A stretch of 55,034 nt of DNA, taken from positions 1 to 55,034 of the forward strand of contig JAFGTS010000002.1 of NCBI GenBank assembly GCA_016933965.1, written 5' to 3'. Of the stretch, positions 34,592 through 41,217 are shown piece after piece (position 1 is the first letter of the stretch; each line of letters starts with the position of its first letter). This DNA comes from Deltaproteobacteria bacterium (lineage in GTDB: Bacteria; Desulfobacterota; Syntrophia; Syntrophales; UBA2210). Under the pieces are notes generated by a model. That model searched no databases. It was not told the origin of the DNA and saw only the letters and a program-made list of their open reading frames with translations. The position numbers were made by a program, and so were the translations under genes.

Positions 34592-34872
34592 GCATTTTCC
34601 TCCTCGCCGTACCGGTAGAATTTTTCATACCCGCAGGTATTGCATATTTCGTGCTTTCCGACAAAAGGAATTTTCAGAACGATGCCGCCGCCGCGATGAG
34701 TAAGAACCATGCCGGAACGGTGGGTCTGTAAGGGGACGGTCATGGACAGATGGCACGGACCAGCCGATGCGGCCCCGGGATAATGATAGCGGAGCGAGGG
34801 GTGGCCGGGGAAATACGGCTCCTGTGTGTCCGGGATCGTGACTTCTTCGAGGAAATAATGATTGATATTCAA
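34411..34872 (-). CDS. Possible small gene overlapping the oxidoreductase start
   Basis: A frame of 153 codons begins with TTG at 34872 after AGAGGA and overlaps the next gene by 181 bases in another frame. The non-overlapping first 94 codons have codon use like neighbouring genes (many ATC, GTC, CCG, GGC) and encode protein-like sequence with CNTCGYEKFYRYG. The overlapping part reads like a shadow. It could be a real short gene whose 3' end was lost by a frameshift, a true overlapping gene, or chance. I do not recognise the product. Confidence 0.35.
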   Translation of the reverse strand: MNINHYFLEEVTIPDTQEPYFPGHPSLRYHYPGAASAGPCHLSMTVPLQTHRSGMVLTHRGGGIVLKIPFVGKHEICNTCGYEKFYRYGEEENAWARGIKRDVFSALRTAALRCMSKTTVSRRYGETRIISGRRGICAGKVPVSPITSICGSV

Positions 34873-35009
34873 GGCAAATCCTCTTACATTGGCGATAATC
34901 GATAACCATGACAGGCAAAAAGGGATGAGGAAACCCGTAACTGGGACCAGTGGAGAGGTGTTCCTTTTAGATTTCCGTGGTACCGTTACGATCCGAGGGG
35001 AGGGCCCAC

Positions 35010-37025
35010 ATGAAACTCCAGACGAAGTTGTTGATCCTCTATATTCTCTGCACGATACTTATCATGCTCGCCCTTGGTGATGTCTTTTACTCAAGACTTT
35101 GGAAGGAACGGCTGGAGTCGATTCGGAAAGACCTTTCGAACCAGCTTCAGCATGCTGATTTTGCATTGGGTTCATTTTTCGCCGAAGTAGGGAACGATGT
35201 TTCCGCATTAGCGGCGAACGAGTTGGTCTGGACCAGAGATGACCGCGATTTTACCAGCTTCCTTGATGCCGACGAAGAGACCTTTGAATATCATATCAAT
35301 GAAACCGAGCAGAGAATTATCGATGTTTTCAATAATTATCGCATGACACACCCCTATGTGAATTCGGTATACATGGGGAGGGAGAACGGCAGTTTTGTCC
35401 GGTCGCACAAGCGGGCGCGCCCCACCCGGTATGATCCCAGGGAACGACCGTGGTACGTCACGGCGAAGAACAATCCCGGCCGGGTGATGGAAACCGAGGC
35501 ATATCCGTCGGTCACCACGTCCGATGTCAACATCGGTTTAGTGAAAGCCCTTGTTGATGGGGATGGTGCGGTGTACGGTGTCGTCGGCGTCGATGTGACG
35601 CTGGTGAATCTGACGAACTATATTTCAAATTTCAAGACCAGTCCCCCGGGGAAGATAATTCTTCTGGACAGAAAGGGGACGGTTCTGGCCGGCCTTACAA
35701 GAGAAATGCTCTTTAAAAATGTCAGTAATTATTCGGCTGCTCTTGCGAAAACACTTATGGAGACCGGACGGGAGCATCCTTCCGTAAGCATTGATGATGA
35801 AAAGTACTATGTTTTTTCGCGTTCTGCAATGCACCAGGACTGGAAGATAGCCGTCCTGATCCCTTCGGTAAACATCGAAGAGCAGATCATCGGTCAGATC
35901 ATACTGACAATATCGGGATTGGCGATCGGCCTGGCGTTACTGAGCTTCCTCACCCTGGTGGGACTGAACATCTACGTGACGAAACCGTTGAAGCGGTTCA
36001 TCGACGAAACGGACTACATTGCCAGGACATCGAATCTCGAGCGTCACATCGATATAACCTCCAAAGATGAGATCGGGGCGCTGGCCCGTTCTTACAACGA
36101 CATGATCGACGCCCTCAGCTTCACTTACAAATCACTGAAAGATACGGAAACGGAGCTCATAGCGCACAGGGACCATCTTGAACAATTGGTCAATGAGCGT
36201 ACATCGAGTCTCCAGGAGGCGAATGAACGGCTCTCGGCCGAGATAGAGGAGCATAAGCTGACCATGCTGGCGCTTGCCGTTGAAAAAGAGCGTGCCGAGG
36301 TTGCTGACCGGCTCAAGTCCGCCTTCCTGGCCACCATGTCGCACGAACTGAGAACGCCGCTGAACTCCATCATCGGGTTCACCGGCATCATTCTTCAGGG
36401 ACTGGTCGGGCCGCTCAATGATGAACAGAAAAAACAGTTGAACATGGTGCGAGGAAGCGCACAGCATCTGCTTTCACTGATCAACGATGTTTTGGATATA
36501 TCCAAGATAGAAGCGGGGCAGTTGCAGTTGTCCCATGAAGACTTTGACCTGCGCGGTGCCGTGGAAAAGGTCGTGGAGAGTACCCGCCCCATTGCGGCAA
36601 AGAAAGGTCTGAAACTGACCGGTACCTGTTCTGTCGACATTGGAACGATGAAAGGTGACGTCAGACGGGTGGAGCAGATACTGCTCAATCTGCTCAGCAA
36701 CGCCATAAAGTTCACTGAAACGGGGTCGGTGACCGTACAATGCGAATCCGACGAAAGGAACGTAACCGTAAGGGTCATCGACACCGGCATCGGCATCAGG
36801 ACCGAGGACATGGAAACCCTTTTCAAGGCCTTCAGACAAATCGATTCGGGAATAACGCGAAAGTATGAAGGCACCGGGCTGGGGCTTTCCATATGCAGGA
36901 GACTGGTGGAACTCATGGGAGGATCGATCTGGGTGACGAGCGAATGGGGTTCGGGGAGCACCTTTGGTTTTTCACTGCCGAAAGAGGGGGACGATTCGAA
37001 TGAAACGGATACTGATCGTCGATGA
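35010..37025 (+). CDS. Sensor histidine kinase (Cache-HAMP-HisKA-HATPase)
   Basis: Membrane sensor kinase of 671 residues. The first membrane segment (about 7-27) is followed by an extracytoplasmic Cache-type sensor (about 30-285, with RPTRYDPRERPWYVTAKNNPG and VYGVVGVDVTL), a second membrane segment (about 295-320), a HAMP linker and a coiled coil. The phosphorylated histidine is H445 in TMSHELRTPLNSIIGF. The ATP-binding domain has LLNLLSNAIKFTE, VIDTGIGI and GTGLGLSICRRLVELMGG. GAGGGGAGGG upstream supports the ATG at 35010. Its 3' end overlaps a broken response-regulator start, so the partner regulator may be encoded elsewhere. Confidence 0.92.
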   Translation: MKLQTKLLILYILCTILIMLALGDVFYSRLWKERLESIRKDLSNQLQHADFALGSFFAEVGNDVSALAANELVWTRDDRDFTSFLDADEETFEYHINETEQRIIDVFNNYRMTHPYVNSVYMGRENGSFVRSHKRARPTRYDPRERPWYVTAKNNPGRVMETEAYPSVTTSDVNIGLVKALVDGDGAVYGVVGVDVTLVNLTNYISNFKTSPPGKIILLDRKGTVLAGLTREMLFKNVSNYSAALAKTLMETGREHPSVSIDDEKYYVFSRSAMHQDWKIAVLIPSVNIEEQIIGQIILTISGLAIGLALLSFLTLVGLNIYVTKPLKRFIDETDYIARTSNLERHIDITSKDEIGALARSYNDMIDALSFTYKSLKDTETELIAHRDHLEQLVNERTSSLQEANERLSAEIEEHKLTMLALAVEKERAEVADRLKSAFLATMSHELRTPLNSIIGFTGIILQGLVGPLNDEQKKQLNMVRGSAQHLLSLINDVLDISKIEAGQLQLSHEDFDLRGAVEKVVESTRPIAAKKGLKLTGTCSVDIGTMKGDVRRVEQILLNLLSNAIKFTETGSVTVQCESDERNVTVRVIDTGIGIRTEDMETLFKAFRQIDSGITRKYEGTGLGLSICRRLVELMGGSIWVTSEWGSGSTFGFSLPKEGDDSNETDTDRR

Positions 37026-37139
37026 CAACGCCGCTGATCCGTACCTGCTCGAAGAACTCCTGAAGAGTTATGGGTCTTGACATGATATAGGCGGAAAACG
37101 GTCAGGACGCGTCAGAGCATTCCGATCAAGACACACGCC
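37000..37139 (+). pseudogene. Truncated response-regulator receiver remnant
   Basis: An ATG at 37000, overlapping the kinase gene by 26 bases, opens a receiver domain (MKRILIVDDNAADPYLLEEL) with the expected phosphate-site DD. It stops at 37080 after 26 codons. If one base is skipped near 37075, the next frame continues as LDMI, a TAG where Glu is usual, then AENGQDASE, which is the expected receiver sequence. So a frameshift, a nonsense change and loss of the rest have destroyed a former partner of the kinase. The similarity ends near 37139. Confidence 0.75.
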
Positions 37140-38771
37140 TTATTTCCCGAAATGGCACAGGGGGTAGACGCAGGTTTCGCAGTTGAGGCAGAAGCCTCCG
37201 TGTCCCAGGCGGGCGAGGTCGTTCCGTGTCATGTCGAGTCCCGCCAGGAGCCGGGGAAGAAGCACATCAAAACTGGTCGTCTTGAAATAGAGGGCGGCGG
37301 CGGGGACACCGATCAACTGAACCGGGCCAATCCGGCCGGTCAGTGTCATGGCTCCCGGCAGCAGCGGGCTTCCGTACAGGATATCCGTGGCGCCGGCATC
37401 AATGAGTCCCTGGCGGGTCACATCGTCGGGATCAACCGAGAGACCACCTGTCGTCACCAGAAGATCGATCCCCTCGCCGATCAGCGCGGTCGCTGATTCG
37501 GCAATGATTTCCCGGTCGTCGGGAACGATGCGGCTGTAAACGGTATCACACCCGAATCGCCCGAGCTTTGAACGGATCAACGGCTCAAAGCGATCTTCCA
37601 CGAGGCCGCTTGCCACTTCCGTGCCCGTCACCAGAATGCCTGCGACTGCCTTTCGCAGCGGCAGCACGCGAAAGAGGGGATTCCCCTCGAGCACTCCCAT
37701 GGCCTGATTGAAATACGGTTTTGAAAGGTACAGGGGTATCGCCCGCGTTGCGCCGATGGCGGAATCTCCGGCGACGACCGTCCCGTTTCTCCGTCCGGCA
37801 CACATGACATCGGGGACCAGGTTGAAGGAAAAGAGACGTTCGGTATCGACAACCAGCAGCCCCTCCCGTTCCGCAAAAAAGGTCACCTTTCCCTCACTCG
37901 GCCTTTCGTCACGGCGCACCCCCTCTCCAGCCATGGCGGCGGCAAAGGCGACGGCGGCATCGTCCTCATGGACCCAGTTTTCATCGGGATGTGCCGTTTC
38001 CTTGACATAGACGCGTGCCCTTCCCATCTTTCTCAGCATGTCGATATCATCGGCCCCGATGACCTGATCGCGCCGGAATGCGGGTCCCTTTGTTTCAAAG
38101 GGGACGACCCGCGTCATATCATGAAGACCCGTCATTCCGAGTGCGTTCTCAAGGGGAACGGCCTTCAGGTCGGGAGCGGCCGGCTCGGCCGGGGCCTCCT
38201 GCTTCTGATAGGGGGTCTTACTGCGGCATCCCTTGCAGAGCTCCCCGTCCCTTTCGGGATATGCCTCGCCGCAGAGCGGGCAGAGGACGATCCGTTTCCC
38301 CTTTCTCCGCTTTTCGAGATATTCCGGCCGCATTGTTATCTTCTGCGCGCCCATGATCTGGTAACCCGCGTCCTTTATCTGATCGAGGAGCGCCTGCAGG
38401 TCCTGTTCTCTTTTCGGCTTCAGCTTCAGAAACCAGTTCTTGATCTCCGGCCAGTCGTCCAACCTGGACGCGTCGATAAAGACCCTGATTCCGTCTCCTG
38501 TATATTTGTCATAAAAGCTGACCGCGTACCGGCCGAAATCGACGACCTTGAGCCAACCGTTCCCGATAGTGCACGGTGTCAGGAGCTGGACCGCGTCGGG
38601 AAGACAGCTGGGCGTTTCGCAGATCACGTCGCAAAGGACGTTTTCCGGCATCCGGCTCCGCGCGAACTGGACCATGAAACCGCCGATGATGATCCCCGGT
38701 GCGACGCTTCCATGAAAGGATTTTACCAGGTGGATATATTCTTCAAAGGAATAGACACCTACATTCGCCAT
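37140..38771 (-). CDS. FmdE domain fused to molybdopterin-binding (MoaB/MoeA-type) domain
   Basis: Two-domain protein of 543 residues. The N-terminal 150 residues resemble FmdE (SFHGSVAPGIIIGGFM, CETPSCLPDAVQLLTPCTIGNGWL, FGRYAVSFYDKYTGDGIR), followed by a zinc ribbon (CPLCGEAYPERDGELCKGC, about 178-196). Residues about 355-520 form a MoCF/MoaB-like domain with GILVTGTEVASG, LLVTTGGLSVDPDDVTRQGL and GVPAAALYF. The C-terminus ends in a cysteine cluster (CLNCETCVYPLC). It overlaps modC by 13 bases and is the last gene of the Mo/W import operon, so a role in pterin-cofactor handling or metal insertion is likely. The exact reaction is unknown. Confidence 0.82.
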   Translation of the reverse strand: MANVGVYSFEEYIHLVKSFHGSVAPGIIIGGFMVQFARSRMPENVLCDVICETPSCLPDAVQLLTPCTIGNGWLKVVDFGRYAVSFYDKYTGDGIRVFIDASRLDDWPEIKNWFLKLKPKREQDLQALLDQIKDAGYQIMGAQKITMRPEYLEKRRKGKRIVLCPLCGEAYPERDGELCKGCRSKTPYQKQEAPAEPAAPDLKAVPLENALGMTGLHDMTRVVPFETKGPAFRRDQVIGADDIDMLRKMGRARVYVKETAHPDENWVHEDDAAVAFAAAMAGEGVRRDERPSEGKVTFFAEREGLLVVDTERLFSFNLVPDVMCAGRRNGTVVAGDSAIGATRAIPLYLSKPYFNQAMGVLEGNPLFRVLPLRKAVAGILVTGTEVASGLVEDRFEPLIRSKLGRFGCDTVYSRIVPDDREIIAESATALIGEGIDLLVTTGGLSVDPDDVTRQGLIDAGATDILYGSPLLPGAMTLTGRIGPVQLIGVPAAALYFKTTSFDVLLPRLLAGLDMTRNDLARLGHGGFCLNCETCVYPLCHFGK

Positions 38772-39526
38772 TTTTCAGCCTCCATGGAATCATAGAGCAC
38801 GGATCGATCGAAGCCATGGTACCGGGTAAATCCGTATTTGAAATCTTCGTCCGATCCTCCCGGGTGGTTTCGGTCCTTCAGCATGAACTGGAGCATCCAT
38901 TTCCTGACGATCTTTCCGTTCACGAGGGGAAGCACGTCATCGGCCAGAAAAAGCGCCTCATCGATGTCATGGGTAACATGAATGATCGGTATGGCGACTT
39001 GATTTCTCAGGTCTTTCAGCTCGTCGCGCATGTTCCTTCTCGTGTTGGCGTCAAGCGCCGAAAAAGGTTCGTCAAGAAGCAGTATCCGGGGCCTGCGGGC
39101 AAGGGCCTGGCAGATCGCGCACCGCTGCCGCTCGCCGCCGGAGATCTCGTGCTGCCTGCGATCCCTGAGATGCCATATGTCAAAAAGCTTCAGCAGACGC
39201 ACGACCTCATCCTTTGAATGGGCGGCGAAGGCCACGTTCTTGTAAACGTTGAGATGGGGGAACAGGGTATAATCCTGAAAAACAAATCCCAGGGACCGTT
39301 CCTGGGGAGGACGCATTATGCCCTTCGCGGAATCGAACCATACCTCTCCGTTATAGGAAATCGTGCCGCCGTCTGGCCGTTGCAGTCCGGCGATCATTCG
39401 TATGATGGTGGTTTTTCCCGCGCCCGAGGGTCCCACGAGGGCCAGGACCCTGCGGTCATCGCAGGAAAAGGCCACGTCAACCTCGAAGTGGGGCAGTTGT
39501 TTGGTGATATGAACTTTAAGACCCAT
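38759..39526 (-). CDS. modC: Molybdate/tungstate ABC transporter ATPase
   Basis: ATPase of 255 residues for oxyanion import. Walker A is GPSGAGKT (about 33-40), the Q-loop lies in FVFQDYTLFPHLNV, the signature is ISGGERQRCAICQALA and Walker B is ILLLDEPFSALD, followed by HVTHDIDEALFLAD. E. coli ModC has about 350 residues because of a C-terminal oxyanion-sensing TOBE/Mop domain; that domain is absent here and replaced by about 40 unrelated residues. It overlaps modB by 11 bases. Mo and W cannot be told apart from this sequence. Confidence 0.88.
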   Translation of the reverse strand: MGLKVHITKQLPHFEVDVAFSCDDRRVLALVGPSGAGKTTIIRMIAGLQRPDGGTISYNGEVWFDSAKGIMRPPQERSLGFVFQDYTLFPHLNVYKNVAFAAHSKDEVVRLLKLFDIWHLRDRRQHEISGGERQRCAICQALARRPRILLLDEPFSALDANTRRNMRDELKDLRNQVAIPIIHVTHDIDEALFLADDVLPLVNGKIVRKWMLQFMLKDRNHPGGSDEDFKYGFTRYHGFDRSVLYDSMEAEKWRM

Positions 39527-40181
39527 AAAGACTGCTCCTGGTGAGCCGGTTGATGATCAGCAGAAAGATGTAGCTGATGGGGACCAGTATCAGGCACATC
39601 ATGCCGGCTTCATGGTAATTGAGGGCTTCTACCGCTTCATAGATGGCAATGGAGGCCACTCTGGTCTCGCCCGGGATGCTTCCACCGACCATGAGAATGA
39701 CGCCGAATTCTCCCATGGTATGGACGAACACGAGTATCGCCGAGGCCGCCACTCCCCCCAGGGCGTTGGGAATGATGACCTTGAAGAATGTCGCCAGAGG
39801 GGAAAGACCGAGCACGTAGGCGGATTCGAGGAGACGACGGTCGATCTTTTCAAAGGCCGTCTTCATGGGCTGTATGGCGAAGGGAAAGCTGTATATGATC
39901 GAGGCGAACACGATACCCGCGAAGGTAAAGACGAAGGGCGACGCCGTGACCGCTTCCCAGATCCGGCCCAGCGCGCCCTTAGGTCCCATGACCACAAGCA
40001 GGTAGAATCCCAGCACCGTGGGAGGCAGGACCATGGGAAGGTTGAGCAGGGCCTCGAAGAACGATTTTCCGCGAAAACGGAAATAGACGAGAAGGTAGGC
40101 AAGCGGCGCCGACAGAATGATCAGTATCAATGTCGAGAAGACAGCCAGCTTCACCGAAAGTATAAGGGGCAGAAGGTCCAT
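39516..40181 (-). CDS. modB: Molybdate/tungstate ABC transporter permease
   Basis: Inner-membrane permease of 221 residues with five to six hydrophobic segments. The ModB family features are LPMVLPPTVLGFYLLVVMG (about 50-68) and the ATPase-docking loop ESAYVLGLSPLATFFKVIIPNALGGV (about 120-145), followed by HTMGEFGVILMVGGSIPGETRV, which is specific for molybdate/tungstate rather than sulfate permeases. The start directly follows the modA stop. Confidence 0.93.
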   Translation of the reverse strand: MDLLPLILSVKLAVFSTLILIILSAPLAYLLVYFRFRGKSFFEALLNLPMVLPPTVLGFYLLVVMGPKGALGRIWEAVTASPFVFTFAGIVFASIIYSFPFAIQPMKTAFEKIDRRLLESAYVLGLSPLATFFKVIIPNALGGVAASAILVFVHTMGEFGVILMVGGSIPGETRVASIAIYEAVEALNYHEAGMMCLILVPISYIFLLIINRLTRSSLYGS

Positions 40182-40949
40182 TTACTTATACCCGTACCGC
40201 TCCTTCACCGCCCGGGCCTCATCGGATGTCAGAAATTCAGCGAATCGCTCGGCCGCTTTCCTGTTGCCCGTCCCTGTGAGCACGCAGGCGGCCTGAATAA
40301 TGGCGGGAGCTTCCGGGATCATAAAGAAACACCCCTTTTTGCCGTCTTCCGAGAGTGCCGAGGAATAGGCGCAGAATCCGATATCCGCCGCTTCGGTGCA
40401 GGCGTATTGAAAGGCCTGCGCGACCGTCTGAGGGAACACGAACTGGGCCTTGTGCGGATCCCACAACCCGGCGCTTTTGAGCGCGTTCATGGCGGCCGTG
40501 CCGTAGGGAGCGGTTTCCGTGTTGGCAATCGCGATCTTCCGCACGTCTTTTCGTTTCACGACCTCCCGCCAGTCGGCGGCCCCGCAGAGTTCCTTTTTAG
40601 CGGTCCAGAGGACGACGCATCCCTTCGCATAGACGAATGGTTTGTCGGCAAGGCCCTGTTCATATAGAAGAGCGGGCCGTTTCTCGTCGGCCGCGAGAAA
40701 GAGATCGTATGGCGCGCCTTTTATGATCTGGCTGTAAAGCTTGCCCGTGGACGTATAGGTCGCGTCAACGTCGACTCCCGTTTTGTCCTCGAACATCCGG
40801 ACAAGTTCCTGTGACGGGAGAATGAAGTTCGCCGCGACGGCGACGATCAGCCTTTCTCCCGCCCAGACCGAAGAGAGAGAGAAGAAAATGATAATGAGTA
40901 CGGTGCTTACCGTTGTATACAACCGGCGTGTGACTGAATGATTATTCAT
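40182..40949 (-). CDS. modA: Molybdate/tungstate-binding periplasmic protein
   Basis: Secreted binding protein of 255 residues. The signal peptide (RLYTTVSTVLIIIFFSLSSVWAG) is cleaved near residue 31. The mature part carries VAVAANFILPSQELVRMFEDKTGVDVDATYTSTGKLYSQIIKGAPYDLFLAADEKRP, the usual ModA oxyanion-binding start, and AQAFQYACTEAADIGFCAYS. GGAGGTGAT five bases before the ATG at 40949 makes this start better than the ATG at 40964. It leads the modABC-fmdE-like operon and lies downstream of fdhA, whose cofactor it probably supports. Confidence 0.93.
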   Translation of the reverse strand: MNNHSVTRRLYTTVSTVLIIIFFSLSSVWAGERLIVAVAANFILPSQELVRMFEDKTGVDVDATYTSTGKLYSQIIKGAPYDLFLAADEKRPALLYEQGLADKPFVYAKGCVVLWTAKKELCGAADWREVVKRKDVRKIAIANTETAPYGTAAMNALKSAGLWDPHKAQFVFPQTVAQAFQYACTEAADIGFCAYSSALSEDGKKGCFFMIPEAPAIIQAACVLTGTGNRKAAERFAEFLTSDEARAVKERYGYK

Positions 40950-41029
40950 CGCGATCACCTCCATGCCCCGAATGATATCGTCGGAGAATCAGGCCGTGGG
41001 AGTTTCCTGCGAATCTCAACACAGGGGAT

Positions 41030-41058
41030 TCTATACCGGAATAACAAGGGGTCGTCAA
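41030..41058 (-). promoter_or_regulatory. Sigma70-type promoter of modABC
   Basis: On the minus strand TTGACG (41058-41053) is followed after 17 bases by TATAGA (41035-41030). Both boxes match five of six consensus bases and the spacing is ideal. Transcription would start about 75 bases before modA. Confidence 0.65.
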
Positions 41059-41064
41059 AGAAAT

Positions 41065-41082
41065 TATGTTATTTTTAACATA
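41065..41082. promoter_or_regulatory. Perfect palindrome upstream of the modABC promoter
   Basis: TATGTTA and TAACATA flank four T residues, giving a perfect 7-4-7 dyad six bases upstream of the -35 box. The place and symmetry suit a Mo- or W-responsive regulator (ModE or TunR type), but the bound protein is not shown in this window. Confidence 0.5.
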
Positions 41083-41179
41083 CATAAAAAGGGTACATGC
41101 TCCTGCCGGCCGTAATGCCGGGCTTTCCATTTCACGCCCTGATCTATCTGTTCATGGATGGAGTAACCAGGATAGGTAA

Positions 41180-41210
41180 CGGGGCGGGGATCCTTCCGGT
41201 CCCCGCCCCG
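41180..41210 (-). terminator. GC-rich hairpin after fdhA
   Basis: An 11-base-pair stem, GGGGCGGGGA paired with TCCCCGCCCC plus one flanking pair, closes a nine-base loop eight bases beyond the fdhA stop. No T-run follows on the minus strand, so it may act as a weak or factor-assisted terminator or protect the mRNA end. Confidence 0.55.
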
Positions 41211-41217
41211 TCCATTA

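Noticed and set aside
37078-37080. Reading the TGA of the receiver remnant as selenocysteine
   Set aside because: The frame after TGA is not receiver-like; the matching sequence is in another frame, so this is decay.
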